From Phycisphaerae bacterium (GTDB taxonomy: Bacteria; Planctomycetota; Phycisphaerae; Sedimentisphaerales; SM23-30): a stretch of DNA of 40,405 nt. Shown here one piece after another: positions 31,487 through 40,402 of the stretch. The stretch spans positions 1 through 40,405 of the forward strand of contig JAEIOG010000042.1 in assembly GCA_016342495.1 (NCBI GenBank), written 5' to 3'. The notes under the pieces are model-generated. The model was given only the letters and a program-made list of their open reading frames with translations. It had not been told where the DNA came from and did no database searches. Numbering within the stretch: position 1 is the stretch's first letter; each line of letters begins with the position of its first letter. The translations under genes were made by a program, and so were the position numbers.

Positions 31487-33469
31487 TTATTTAACCTCAA
31501 CCGCGTCAAAACGACAAACATCAACACAAGTACCGCAAGCAATACACTTGTCGGGAACGATATAGTGCGGGCTCTTGGCAGTACCCATAATTGCATCGAC
31601 AGGACATTTCCTGGCACAAAGAGTACAACCAACACATTTTTCGGCATTAATACTGTAATGTAATAATTCCGTACATGCTCCAGCAGGACAACAACGTTCA
31701 TAGACATGAGCATCATATTCATCCCGGAACCATCTTAAGGTACTGAGAACCGGATTCGGGGCTGTCTGGCCCAGACCACACAATGATGTATTTTTGATGA
31801 CTTCACCCAGTCGCGACAAATACATAACGCCTTTGAAACGCTCAAGCGTTTCCATTTGAGTTTCTTTGCCGGGGGCACGAGTAATGCGTTCGAGAATCTC
31901 AAGCATACGACGTGTGCCTTCACGGCATGGAATACATTTTCCGCATGATTCACGTTGAATAAAGTCCATGAAGAACTTGGCAACATCAACCATACAGGTC
32001 TTTTCATCCATAACCACCAGACCGCCAGAACCCATCATCGCTCCAACAGTTTTAAGTGATTCATAGTCAATTTCAATATCAAGATGGCTTTCAGGAATAC
32101 AACCACCAGATGGTCCACCAATCTGAACTGCTTTATAAGCTAAACCATCGGGAATACCGCCACCAATGTCAAAAACGATTTCGCGAAGGGTTGTACCCAT
32201 TGCAACTTCGATAAGACCAGTGCGATTTACTTTGCCAGACAAAGCAAAAACCTTTGTTCCCTTTGAACCTTCCGTACCAATCGAACTGAACCAGTCAGAA
32301 CCATTGGCTACAATTAAAGGAAGATTTGAAAGAGTTTCAACATTATTAATAATAGTTGGCTTGCCAAACAAACCAGAGACCGCCGGAAATGGTGGACGCG
32401 GACGTGGCATGCCACGTTTACCTTCAATACTATTTATCAAAGCTGTTTCTTCGCCACAAACAAAAGCACCGGCACCCTTTTTGATAACAATTTCCAGATT
32501 GAAACCACTATCAAGAATATTACTCCCCAAAAGCCCACAAGCTTTTGCCTGAGCAATAGCCAGTTCAAAACGGGCGATTGCCAGGGGATATTCGGCACGA
32601 AGATAACAATACGCCTTAGAAGCACCGATAGCATAAGCTGCTATAGCCATACCTTCCAGCAAACGATGCGGATCACCTTCGATAACCGCACGATCCATAA
32701 AAGCACCAGGGTCACCCTCATCTGCATTACATATGAGATATTTTTGATCGGAGTTTTGAGCTAAAGCAAATTTCCATTTGCGCCCAGCCGGGAACCCCCC
32801 GCCACCACGACCACGAAGGCCGGAAGCTTCAACCATATCACAAAGTTCCTGGGAAGTATTCTGGGAAATAGCATGTGCAAAAGCACGATAACCGCCACCA
32901 GCTAAATATTCTTCAATCCTGGTAGGATCAACAATACCACAATTTATCAGAACCAGACGTTTTTGAGCTTTGAAGAATGGATGCTCATCAATAAAAGGTG
33001 CTGACCAGGATTCAAGAGCTTCATTTCGGTGTTGCCCCATAACATTATCTGCTGGGACATTACCAGCAAAGACTAAATCTATAATATCAGCAACTTTGTC
33101 TGCAGTTACAGCTTCAAAAGCGATTCTGGTTTTACCGGGAAGCTGAATTTCCATAATTGGTTCAGCGGCACAAAGGCCAATACAGCCAACTTCCACTACA
33201 TCAGCATCAATTGCTTTATCAGCAAGATAACCTTTGAGTACTTTTAGCGATTTACCAGCACCGGCGGCCAGGCCACAAGTTCCGGTACCAACAAAGATTA
33301 CCGGTTTAGTAATAACATTGCGTTTCAGATAGGATATCTTTGTTTGTAATTCATCATCTAAAGCAGAACTATCATTGACCGGTCCTACGGTCAAACTGGA
33401 TACCAGGTCTGCATGCAGCACACCTGAATCACAGCAACAACCCTGCTTAGCATTATTATTCTGATTCAT
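31487..33469 (-). CDS. hydB: Bifurcating hydrogenase NADH/FMN subunit
   Basis: The 660-aa NuoF-like subunit holds the FMN, the NAD(H) site and the likely electron-bifurcation point. It has a thioredoxin-like [2Fe-2S] domain near residues 55-130 (TGTCGLAAG, then GCIGLCAAEP), and FMN/NAD-binding blocks GRGGGGFPAGRKW and GAGAFVCGEETALI. A [4Fe-4S] motif ESCGKCIPCREG follows, and the C-terminal tail has two ferredoxin motifs (CVGCTLCARKC, CIACGTCVDVC). It overlaps hydC by 14 nt, which supports coupled translation. The domain set matches HydB/HndC of trimeric [FeFe] hydrogenases more than complex I. Confidence 0.95.
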   Translation of the reverse strand: MNQNNNAKQGCCCDSGVLHADLVSSLTVGPVNDSSALDDELQTKISYLKRNVITKPVIFVGTGTCGLAAGAGKSLKVLKGYLADKAIDADVVEVGCIGLCAAEPIMEIQLPGKTRIAFEAVTADKVADIIDLVFAGNVPADNVMGQHRNEALESWSAPFIDEHPFFKAQKRLVLINCGIVDPTRIEEYLAGGGYRAFAHAISQNTSQELCDMVEASGLRGRGGGGFPAGRKWKFALAQNSDQKYLICNADEGDPGAFMDRAVIEGDPHRLLEGMAIAAYAIGASKAYCYLRAEYPLAIARFELAIAQAKACGLLGSNILDSGFNLEIVIKKGAGAFVCGEETALINSIEGKRGMPRPRPPFPAVSGLFGKPTIINNVETLSNLPLIVANGSDWFSSIGTEGSKGTKVFALSGKVNRTGLIEVAMGTTLREIVFDIGGGIPDGLAYKAVQIGGPSGGCIPESHLDIEIDYESLKTVGAMMGSGGLVVMDEKTCMVDVAKFFMDFIQRESCGKCIPCREGTRRMLEILERITRAPGKETQMETLERFKGVMYLSRLGEVIKNTSLCGLGQTAPNPVLSTLRWFRDEYDAHVYERCCPAGACTELLHYSINAEKCVGCTLCARKCPVDAIMGTAKSPHYIVPDKCIACGTCVDVCRFDAVEVK

Positions 33470-33938
33470 TTTGCGCTGCCTTTCTACGATAAATATCGAT
33501 AATGTCTTTTATTTTATCTCCAGTAGCGCCGGCGTAAAATTCGCCATTAATACTGATAACAGGTGCCAACCCACAAGCTCCGATACAGGCAACAACTTCC
33601 AGACTGAACAGACCATCGCGAGAAGTACTCCCGGCTTTAATGCCTAGTTCACGCTCTACAGCATCAAGAGTAGCCAATGAGCCGCGAACATGACAAGCCG
33701 TACCGCGGCATACCTGTATATGATATTTGCCTTGAGGTTCAAAACTGAACTGATTGTAAAAAGTTGCCACCCCGTAAATTTTACTAGCTGGTAAACTAAG
33801 ATGTTCACCAACGGCAATAACCGCTTCACGTGACAGGTAGCCCTGGGCTTCCTGAATGTCCTGCAAAAGAGGAATCAAACTGTCACGGCTAGCGTTAGGA
33901 TAGTTTTCAAAAATGCTTGAAAATTCATTCTGTGCCAT
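33456..33938 (-). CDS. hydC: Bifurcating hydrogenase [2Fe-2S] subunit (NuoE-like)
   Basis: A 160-aa thioredoxin-like [2Fe-2S] protein that passes electrons within HydABC. It shows the NuoE pattern: YLSREAVIAVGEHL helix, YGVATFYNQF, then cluster Cys in CRGTACHVRG and ACIGACGLAP (C-x4-C and C-x3-C). Its ATG shares one base with the rex stop codon (TAATG), and it overlaps hydB by 14 nt, so rex, hydC and hydB form one translationally coupled unit. Confidence 0.95.
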   Translation of the reverse strand: MAQNEFSSIFENYPNASRDSLIPLLQDIQEAQGYLSREAVIAVGEHLSLPASKIYGVATFYNQFSFEPQGKYHIQVCRGTACHVRGSLATLDAVERELGIKAGSTSRDGLFSLEVVACIGACGLAPVISINGEFYAGATGDKIKDIIDIYRRKAAQNESE

Positions 33939-34579
33939 TACGCTTCCTTTTTCTGTTTATTTTGACGTGCAAAATAGGCTACTTTTTCCAGTGAAATAGC
34001 CAGGTCAATATCTTCTATAAAAACGTCTGATGGAACTCTAAGATGAATAGGAGCAAAATTCATGATGCCTTTAACGCCAGAACGAACCAGAATATCAGCG
34101 ACATTCTGTGCCTGAGTAACCGGTACGGTAATAACGGCAACCTTAATTGAATTTTGCACAATGTATTCTTCGAGTGAATCAGCCGAAAAACAACGAATAT
34201 TATGAATAACCCGATTAACTTTCTTCTCATCAGAATCAAAAGCTGCTACGAGTTGTAATTTGGGCCTCCTGCCCCCGAAATAGGACATAATCGCCCTGCC
34301 TAGATTCCCGACACCTATAATAACAGCAGGTTGCCCTTCTGGGTCTTCCAGAAAATGAGCGATGCTTTCTGCAAGTTTAACAACATCATAGCCTTTAGAA
34401 GGACTACCGGTATATCCAATAGCCATTATGTCACGACGCAACTTTGCCGCGGTGACACCAGCTTTGGTCGCCAACTGATGAGAATACACATATGAGACCG
34501 ATGCAGTACTTAGCTCTTGCAGTAATCTCCGGTACAGACTCAATCGTCCAACTGTTTTTTCTGAAGTATTAAGAGGCAT
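33938..34579 (-). CDS. rex: Redox-sensing transcriptional repressor Rex
   Basis: Rex binds DNA when NAD+ is high and lets go when NADH rises, controlling fermentative and hydrogenase genes. The N-terminal winged helix (RLSLYRRLLQEL, QLATKAGVTAAKLRRDI) is followed by a Rossmann fold with GVGNLGRAI, and a C-terminal helix EKVAYFARQ swaps between dimer partners. I start it at ATG 34579, with GAGGA 7 nt upstream, giving 213 aa, the usual Rex length; the ATG at 34615 lacks a ribosome site and would add 12 non-conserved residues. First gene of the hydrogenase operon, preceded by its own Rex-type operator. Confidence 0.93.
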   Translation of the reverse strand: MPLNTSEKTVGRLSLYRRLLQELSTASVSYVYSHQLATKAGVTAAKLRRDIMAIGYTGSPSKGYDVVKLAESIAHFLEDPEGQPAVIIGVGNLGRAIMSYFGGRRPKLQLVAAFDSDEKKVNRVIHNIRCFSADSLEEYIVQNSIKVAVITVPVTQAQNVADILVRSGVKGIMNFAPIHLRVPSDVFIEDIDLAISLEKVAYFARQNKQKKEA

Positions 34580-34621
34580 TTTGAAATCCTCTGGGGACCT
34601 TGGTTTGTGACTCATTAAACA

Positions 34622-34639
34622 TTGTTAAAATATTCACAG
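34622..34639. promoter_or_regulatory. Rex operator at the rex-hydCBA transcription start
   Basis: Read on the minus strand, CTGTGAA-TATT-TTAACAA matches the Rex consensus TTGTGAA-N4-TTCACAA at 12 of 14 half-site positions. It begins 1 nt downstream of the -10 box and covers the predicted start of transcription (about 34634), an ideal place for repression. Confidence 0.8.
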
Positions 34640-34640
34640 C

Positions 34641-34669
34641 AGTATATATTCACGAATCGGATTTGTCAA
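34641..34669 (-). promoter_or_regulatory. Promoter of the rex-hyd operon
   Basis: On the minus strand, a perfect -35 TTGACA (34669-34664), a 17-bp spacer and a -10 TATACT (34646-34641). The Rex operator follows directly. The spacer holds TTCGTGAA, which resembles a further Rex half-site. Confidence 0.8.
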
Positions 34670-35006
34670 GCATTAAAAACAACAATTATTTCCCCAGATA
34701 TCGTTTTAATACGTAATTACTTGCAAAATAAAGACTAAACACTTTATGGCGACCTATAAATCTCCGATAATCTTCGTTTATCTTTGTGAAAAATAAACAT
34801 ATCGCGATACAACCCCCCTTACTGTTATTTTAAATTAATAAAACATATCGCGTTATAAATCAACTATCGTCTTTTTTTTACCAAAATTTAACGTAAATCA
34901 TATGATATATTAAGATTATAAGCTAAATATATGGAAATATCTCCATCCATAATCATTTTGGAATACAGATTAAAGTTAATGTTACCCCCCGGCACCGTCA
35001 AATCGT
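34670..35006. other. Spacer between dapA and the rex promoter
   Basis: AT-rich with no gene. It holds two direct repeats of AACATATCGCG (34796-34806 and 34842-34852, 46 nt apart). The first overlaps the perfect palindrome TATCGCGATA (34800-34809). These may be binding sites for a second regulator of the hyd operon. Confidence 0.45.
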
Positions 35007-35030
35007 AGAGACAGGGCTCGCCCTGTCTCT
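35007..35030. repeat. REP-like palindrome
   Basis: A perfect 10-bp inverted repeat AGAGACAGGG/CCCTGTCTCT with loop CTCG. Neither strand has a T tract after it, so it is not a normal terminator. It looks like a dispersed repetitive extragenic palindrome, and lies between the dapA stop and the rex upstream region. Confidence 0.6.
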
Positions 35031-35076
35031 GTCATCAAAATAACCAAAACATCAAACTGTCAAAAGGACAGGCCTC

Positions 35077-35946
35077 TTACAACAAACCAAAATCTTTCAA
35101 TATCTGGCGTAATTGCTGTTTCTGAGCCGAATCCAGCGGTACCATTGGCAGACGCAATTCGTCCGAGCACATGTTCAGCTCAGCCATCGCCGCTTTAATT
35201 GGTATTGGATTAGTTGACATCGACAGCAATGCCTTCGCAAGAGCATAGAGTTTATTATGCCATTTGCGGGCTGACTGAAAATCGCCATCAAGGATCGAAT
35301 CAGTCAAAGCCTTGACATCGGCAGGCACAATATTAGCAACAACCGAAATAACGCCTTTTCCACCTACCGATGCTATAGGCAATGTCAAACTGTCATCACC
35401 AGAAAGAATTGTCAAATTACAGCCGATGGCAATTGCCGAGGCTTGATCTAACATCCCGGTCGCTTCTTTGACGGCAACAATATTTTCTAAAGCAGCCAAG
35501 CGGATAATGGTTTCCGGGGTCATATTTACCGCCGAACGACCCGGAATATTATATAGCACTACAGGCAAATCCACAGTTTCAGCGATAGCGGAAAAATGCT
35601 GATAAAGCCCTTCCTGAGTCGGTTTATTATAATAAGGCACAACCTGCAGCGATGCATCAGCACCAACTTCTTTGGCAAAACGGGTCAATTCAATAGCTTC
35701 AGAAGTGCTATTTGACCCGGTTCCGGCAATAACCGGGATGCGCCCGGCAACCTGATCTACTACGGTTTTTATAACCTGTTTATGTTCTTCTGGATTAAGG
35801 GTAGGTGATTCGCCAGTAGTTCCGCAAGGCACAATGCCATCGGTACCTGCTTTAACATGCAAATCAACCAGTTCGCGTAAAGTTTCAAAATCAACCTGGC
35901 CATCACTAAATGGTGTGACCAACGCTACAATACTGCCTGAGAACAT
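35077..35946 (-). CDS. dapA: 4-hydroxy-tetrahydrodipicolinate synthase
   Basis: The protein condenses pyruvate with aspartate semialdehyde in the lysine/diaminopimelate pathway, supplying peptidoglycan cross-links. It has 289 aa, the family length. The TIM-barrel motifs are GTTGESPTL, the catalytic Tyr in [10 protein letters not shown], and the Schiff-base Lys in [14 protein letters not shown] lies before the ATG. It follows pdxJ on the same strand after 115 nt and could be read from the pdxJ promoter. Confidence 0.97.
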   Translation of the reverse strand: MFSGSIVALVTPFSDGQVDFETLRELVDLHVKAGTDGIVPCGTTGESPTLNPEEHKQVIKTVVDQVAGRIPVIAGTGSNSTSEAIELTRFAKEVGADASLQVVPYYNKPTQEGLYQHFSAIAETVDLPVVLYNIPGRSAVNMTPETIIRLAALENIVAVKEATGMLDQASAIAIGCNLTILSGDDSLTLPIASVGGKGVISVVANIVPADVKALTDSILDGDFQSARKWHNKLYALAKALLSMSTNPIPIKAAMAELNMCSDELRLPMVPLDSAQKQQLRQILKDFGLL

Positions 35947-35998
35947 TATATTACTCCTGTAATAATTTAGAATTCATATCAGCACTCTCAATATAATC

Positions 35999-36012
35999 GT
36001 CGCCTCAGCGAC
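35999..36012. repeat. Small hairpin between pdxJ and dapA
   Basis: GTCGC-CTCA-GCGAC, a perfect 5-bp GC-rich stem without a T tract. It may be an mRNA stability or processing element if the two genes are co-transcribed. Confidence 0.35.
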
Positions 36013-36061
36013 ATCTTCACTAGCGTCTTGTGCCTTTGACCTAGTGTATTCTTTGGATACT

Positions 36062-36793
36062 TTAACCGATTTGCCAGTGTTTGTCAATCAGGTCCAGCAT
36101 TTCACGGGTAGCTACCTGAATCCCGGTAAAAATCGACCTGGCTATAATGCTATGGCCAATATTAAAGTCTTCGATACCGTCAATTCCGGCTATCGGGCCA
36201 ATATTGCGATAATTCAGGCCATGACCGGCATGGACAGTCATACCCATTTCCCAGCCCATCTCGACAGCTTCGGTAATTTCATTGATACACCGCTCTATTT
36301 TTTCAGGACTGGTAGCATTGGCATATTCACCAGTATGCAACTCGACAGCGTCGACACCAGCGGTACAGGAAGCTTCCAGCTGCTTTTGGTCCGGGGCAAT
36401 AAAAGCCGAAACCAATATACCAGCTTTATGGAATCGCTTGGTAGCCAGTTTGAGTTTACTGGCGATCTTAACGCAATCCAGCCCGCCCTCGGTGGTAAGT
36501 TCTTCGCGTTTTTCCGGCACTAAAGTCACCTGCTCAGGTTTAAGCTTCAACGCCAGCTTAATAATAGGTTCAGTTAGAGCCATCTCCAGATTCAGCATGA
36601 CCCCGCCCAATTGCCGAACCAACTGAACATCGCGATCTTGAATATGGCGGCGATCTTCCCGCAGGTGCATGGTAATTCCAGATGCCCCGCCCAGCATACA
36701 CGCAGAAGCGGCCCAAACCGGATCTGGCTCATCAACTAAACGGGCTTGACGGATAGTGGCAACATGGTCGATATTAACATTTAATTTTGGCAT
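36062..36793 (-). CDS. pdxJ: Pyridoxine 5'-phosphate synthase
   Basis: The protein forms pyridoxine phosphate from deoxyxylulose 5-phosphate and aminoacetone phosphate, the last step of the DXP-dependent vitamin B6 route. It has 243 aa, typical. The barrel starts with LNVNIDHVATIRQAR and contains ITMHLREDRRHIQDRD, the catalytic-site Glu in MALTEPIIKLA, ELHTGEYA and VHAGHGLNYRN. It is first in a likely pdxJ-dapA unit and has its own promoter. No partner PdxA is present in the window. Confidence 0.95.
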   Translation of the reverse strand: MPKLNVNIDHVATIRQARLVDEPDPVWAASACMLGGASGITMHLREDRRHIQDRDVQLVRQLGGVMLNLEMALTEPIIKLALKLKPEQVTLVPEKREELTTEGGLDCVKIASKLKLATKRFHKAGILVSAFIAPDQKQLEASCTAGVDAVELHTGEYANATSPEKIERCINEITEAVEMGWEMGMTVHAGHGLNYRNIGPIAGIDGIEDFNIGHSIIARSIFTGIQVATREMLDLIDKHWQIG

Positions 36794-36844
36794 AGCAATA
36801 GTTCCATTACTGATAGTATTAACTTTATTACTTAATAATGAATC

Positions 36845-36873
36845 AGTATACCGCCAAAATTAAACAATTGCAA
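36845..36873 (-). promoter_or_regulatory. Promoter of pdxJ
   Basis: On the minus strand, -35 TTGCAA (36873-36868), a 17-bp spacer and -10 TATACT (36850-36845), about 52 nt before the start codon. Confidence 0.65.
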
Positions 36874-36919
36874 TGGAGATAGTGAGATAGTTTAGACAAG
36901 AATGCAGCAAGCATTATAA

Positions 36920-39016
36920 CTAAGAATGTATTGAAGAAACACCTACAACTTTTAAAGCCTGTTCTAATTTACTGCGGTCAATCGGTTTTGAAACATAATC
37001 ATCCATACCAGCATCAAGACATAGCTGCCGATCACCACTCATTGCGTTGGCGGTCATAGCGATAATATGTACATGCTCACCAGTTTCTTTTTCATTTTGA
37101 CGAATCACCTTAGTTGCCTCCAGACCATTCATTTGTGGCATTTGGATATCCATCAAAATCGCATCAAATGTCTCAGCTTGCGCTGCCTGAACTGCTTGTT
37201 TGCCATCTTCGGCCAACACGAACTCATGACCCATTCTGGTCAAATAAACAGCGGCAAGTTTGCGATTAGTATCGTTATCATCCACCAGCAAAATCTTCAA
37301 TGAGTGCTCACTGCCAGATAGGGCTGACTGCACAGTCGAATCTATAATCAAATTTTCACTCTGCAATTGTGAACAATCATTTTCATCTGATGGATGGTCA
37401 AGAATCTTTGATATGCCAAAACTTACAGTAAAATGAAACAGTGAACCTTCATTTTCTTCACTGACAAGCTCAAGTCGCCCTTTCATCATTTCGACAAGCT
37501 GACAAGAAATAGACAAGCCTAGCCCGGTGCCACCAAAACGTCGAGTGGTTGAATTGTCGGCCTGTTCAAATGGACTAAAAATCCCTTCCTGCTTTTCCCT
37601 GGAGATTCCGATTCCGGTATCTTTAATCTGAAAATGCAGGGTAACCTCATCTTGAGTTTTTGACTCCAGATCAATTTTCAATAAAACTTCACCTTCGTGG
37701 GTAAATTTCACAGCATTACCTACAAGATTATTTAGTACCTGACGCAATCGACCAGGGTCCCCTATAAGCATATCAGGAATGTCGTCTGTAATAGATGTCA
37801 ACATTTCTATATCTTTTTGGCCAATATTAATCTCTAATGCCTGCGTGATATTTTCAACAATTTGACGTAAAGAAAAATCAACTGAATCAAGAGCAAGTTT
37901 ACCTGCTTCAATTTTTGAAAAATCCAGAATATCATTGATTATACTCAAAAGTGAATTAGCTGAATCCATGACAATATTTAGTTGTTCCCGCTGCTCAATA
38001 TCAAGATCTGATTCCAAAACAATTCCTGTCATACCGAGAACACCATTCATGGGAGTGCGAATCTCATGCGACATATTTGCCAAAAATGCACTTTTAGCCT
38101 CATTAGCTAAATTAGCCTGAGCAAGAGCTTTACCTAATTTATCATTAATATCTTCGAGCTCTGTCGTTCGCTCCTGGACACGTGATTCCAGCGTTTTATT
38201 TAATTTAGCCAAGTCTCCCTGCGCCTGTCTGCGGTCAGCTATCTCAGAATCTAATGCTGATATTTTATCCCGAATCGCATTTCGCATTACAAGAAAACTC
38301 TGCGCCAGGATACCAATTTCATCTTTTCGCTTGACATTAATATCCTGATTAAGATTACCCTTGGCCATTTCCTGAGCAGCTTCTGTCAAGGTTTGAATTG
38401 GACGAGTCATCCATGCAATGGCAAATGACAAAAGTAATGCCACAACCAAAATCGGTAATATTAAAACTGTGAATAACTTAAATCTAAAAGCGTGGATTTC
38501 GGCAAACTTAACATCTAACGGTATTGTATAAAAAACATGCCAATCCCAGGGTTCAAAATAAGTATACATACACCATTTCGACTTGCCATCATATTCATAG
38601 GAAAACTCCCCAAACCTGCCCTTATTATCCTTATTGCGGTCCACAAGATTCTCTTTGAATACCTCATCATATTTCTCAGATTTGGGATGCATTACAAAGC
38701 GGTTCTTTCCATTAACAATAAATGGATAACATTGCAAATCAGGATCATTATAATATTCTGTGGCCAGCTGCTGGATTGCTGATTTTTGAAAGCCTACCAG
38801 ATAAGCACTCCACAAACCGGTATTCTGCAAAAGTTCTTCCTTACGATCAAGGCTTTTTGCGATAGAATCCAACCGCTCAATAAATAATTGATGCTGTTTT
38901 TCTTCTATATAGCCTCTGGCCCACTGGTCAGTAACATATAATGCCACCGACAATATCAAGGTAAATCCTAGACCAACTAAAATCAAAAGTCTGATTCTCA
39001 AAGATGTTTTTTTCAT
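36920..39016 (-). CDS. Membrane hybrid sensor histidine kinase
   Basis: A 698-aa inner-membrane hybrid kinase. A first membrane segment (about 9-29) is followed by a periplasmic Cache-like sensing domain of about 150 residues (QDLQ-type [15 protein letters not shown] and [10 protein letters not shown]). Then come a second membrane segment (about 185-205), a HAMP and coiled coil, HisKA with His317 in [12 protein letters not shown], an ATPase with [16 protein letters not shown] and GTGLGLSI, and a C-terminal receiver with Asp623 in [12 protein letters not shown]. No Hpt domain is present, so an outside phosphotransfer protein is needed. Its gene starts 12 nt after the substrate-binding-like gene, so the two are one operon and probably one sensor. 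Confidence 0.92.
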   Translation of the reverse strand: MKKTSLRIRLLILVGLGFTLILSVALYVTDQWARGYIEEKQHQLFIERLDSIAKSLDRKEELLQNTGLWSAYLVGFQKSAIQQLATEYYNDPDLQCYPFIVNGKNRFVMHPKSEKYDEVFKENLVDRNKDNKGRFGEFSYEYDGKSKWCMYTYFEPWDWHVFYTIPLDVKFAEIHAFRFKLFTVLILPILVVALLLSFAIAWMTRPIQTLTEAAQEMAKGNLNQDINVKRKDEIGILAQSFLVMRNAIRDKISALDSEIADRRQAQGDLAKLNKTLESRVQERTTELEDINDKLGKALAQANLANEAKSAFLANMSHEIRTPMNGVLGMTGIVLESDLDIEQREQLNIVMDSANSLLSIINDILDFSKIEAGKLALDSVDFSLRQIVENITQALEINIGQKDIEMLTSITDDIPDMLIGDPGRLRQVLNNLVGNAVKFTHEGEVLLKIDLESKTQDEVTLHFQIKDTGIGISREKQEGIFSPFEQADNSTTRRFGGTGLGLSISCQLVEMMKGRLELVSEENEGSLFHFTVSFGISKILDHPSDENDCSQLQSENLIIDSTVQSALSGSEHSLKILLVDDNDTNRKLAAVYLTRMGHEFVLAEDGKQAVQAAQAETFDAILMDIQMPQMNGLEATKVIRQNEKETGEHVHIIAMTANAMSGDRQLCLDAGMDDYVSKPIDRSKLEQALKVVGVSSIHS

Positions 39017-39028
39017 GATGCAATACCA

Positions 39029-40120
39029 TTAATTTACAAGAACTGCCTGTTCGACCATTTCTACAGGAAATACATAGCCCTGTTTGCGGGCCAGCGGCAT
39101 ATTAAGGTATAAAATAACACGTTCATTTTCGACTATAGGAATATCTTTGGGACTTTCACCTGATAAAATTCGCAATGCCGTCTTAGCTGTCCACTGACCA
39201 TGCTCAGCAGATGATTTACTCAGGCACACCAAAGCATATTTCGCTATCCAGTTTTCAACACAACCTGTAGGGATTACAGTGTTTTCAAGGACAAAGTTGC
39301 GGGCATCCTGTTTCTCGGCATCGCTGGCGGTGGCAAGTAAAAAACATGGAGGTTCAAGAATGAGCATATCTACATCCTTTTGAATATCCAGATAAGCAGC
39401 TTTCCATTCATTAATGGTTTTGACATAGTAGACTTGTTCAAATTCCAAGCCACACTTGTTGATATAGTTTTCCGTTGACTTACGGTTCGATTCATTATCT
39501 TCGCCAATTATTCCAATCCGGGAACCTTTGGCATATTTACTGAGAACCTCTACTGTTTTTTCAATCAGGTCAACTTCAAGCATTCCCGTAACATTTTCAG
39601 GAGAAAACTGGTATTCACCGGCATCCCAGTTAATACCACAGAACACACATGGAATATCGCTGTTTCGATAATAAGGGGCAATTACATATTTGGCGGCATT
39701 GTCCTCAGCAAAGATTATCAGGTCTGGCTGCCATTGATCTATAACATCTTTGGCCTTTTGAGCGGCCTGAAGTTTAAACAGTTCAGAAGGATTCCGCTTA
39801 GTATCCATATGATGAATACGCAGATTTACCAGACACTCAGGATTATCAATAAAGCCATCAACAATATCAGGGTCAGTGAGCTTTCCTTTGAAAACCTTGA
39901 GCATACCATCGACCTTCTCACTGCACCATTGATACCTCTGATGATAAGAATTCAGGAACAATACCTTTGGCTTATCTATAGAAGTATCTACGGTCATACC
40001 ATTTACATTGCGCTGTGATTGACCTGCAATTATTTTATCCGGACCAGGCCGCATAGAGAACCATCCCGCCAAAACCACTATTAATACAACAACAGTCATC
40101 CAGATATGCTTCATAGACAT
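39029..40120 (-). CDS. Periplasmic substrate-binding-like protein, sensor partner
   Basis: A 363-aa exported or membrane-anchored protein resembling ABC substrate-binding proteins of the COG2984 kind. One N-terminal hydrophobic segment (TVVVLIVVLAGWF) precedes two alternating alpha/beta lobes: KVLFLNSYHQRYQW, PDLIIFAEDNAAKYV, NVTGMLEVDLIEKTVEVL, SRIGIIGEDNESN. No permease or ATPase gene is next to it; the neighbour is a hybrid kinase 12 nt downstream, so it most likely presents a ligand to that kinase. I favour ATG 40120 (GGGGGG a few nt upstream) over the TTG at 40135 or the ATG at 40114. Confidence 0.82.
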   Translation of the reverse strand: MSMKHIWMTVVVLIVVLAGWFSMRPGPDKIIAGQSQRNVNGMTVDTSIDKPKVLFLNSYHQRYQWCSEKVDGMLKVFKGKLTDPDIVDGFIDNPECLVNLRIHHMDTKRNPSELFKLQAAQKAKDVIDQWQPDLIIFAEDNAAKYVIAPYYRNSDIPCVFCGINWDAGEYQFSPENVTGMLEVDLIEKTVEVLSKYAKGSRIGIIGEDNESNRKSTENYINKCGLEFEQVYYVKTINEWKAAYLDIQKDVDMLILEPPCFLLATASDAEKQDARNFVLENTVIPTGCVENWIAKYALVCLSKSSAEHGQWTAKTALRILSGESPKDIPIVENERVILYLNMPLARKQGYVFPVEMVEQAVLVN

Positions 40121-40157
40121 TGCCTGGCCCCCCAAAAAATGGCATTTGTGTTAAGTA

Positions 40158-40181
40158 TTGATTTATTTTACAGTAAATCAA
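40158..40181. promoter_or_regulatory. Inverted repeat upstream of the sensor pair
   Basis: TTGATTTA-TTTTACAG-TAAATCAA is a perfect 8-bp inverted repeat 38 nt before the chosen start of the substrate-binding-like gene. It is an operator candidate for that operon, and overlaps the -35 region of a possible rightward promoter. Confidence 0.5.
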
Positions 40182-40182
40182 C

Positions 40183-40191
40183 TGCTATAAT
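40183..40191 (+). promoter_or_regulatory. Possible rightward extended -10 promoter
   Basis: TGCTATAAT is a perfect extended -10 motif on the plus strand. There is no clear -35, and no coding gene follows before the terminator at 40368. Confidence 0.35.
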
Positions 40192-40197
40192 ATTCAT

Positions 40198-40402
40198 ACA
40201 TTTGTCATCAATACCATCATCGTCAATAAACTAAAGGTTATTTAGCTAATTTAAGACTAAAAACCCAACAATATACAACTTATCTACCTCAACATCAAAA
40301 CTAACTAGTTAGTATATTAAATGATACGAATACACAACCATCCCATAGTCTAGGGAATAGGTGTGTTAAGCTGATTTGCGGTAGCAAAAATAGCTTTTTT
40401 TT
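40198..40402 (+). ncRNA. Candidate small RNA at the right edge
   Basis: Between the possible promoter above and a terminator lies about 200 nt with no credible ORF. It contains a perfect 14-bp palindrome ACTAACTAGTTAGT (40300-40313) and a multi-part hairpin around 40331-40366 (ACAC, ACC and TCCC pairing with GGGA, GGT and GTGT). No known RNA family is recognised. It is only a candidate. Confidence 0.25.
40368..40402 (+). terminator. Terminator at the right edge
   Basis: The outer stem AAGCT/AGCTT and inner stem TTGC/GCAA around GGTA are followed by eight T. It should end a plus-strand transcript, yet no plus-strand coding gene precedes it in the window. Confidence 0.6.

Noticed and set aside
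31487-33938. HydB/HydC considered as NADH dehydrogenase (complex I) NuoF/NuoE
   Set aside because: The neighbouring HydA, the extra N-terminal [2Fe-2S] and C-terminal ferredoxin domains of HydB, and the absence of membrane Nuo genes point to a soluble hydrogenase.
36044-36523. 159-codon plus-strand open frame opposite pdxJ
   Set aside because: It lies almost entirely antisense to a clear pdxJ, lacks a recognisable domain and is explained by the codon pattern of the real gene.
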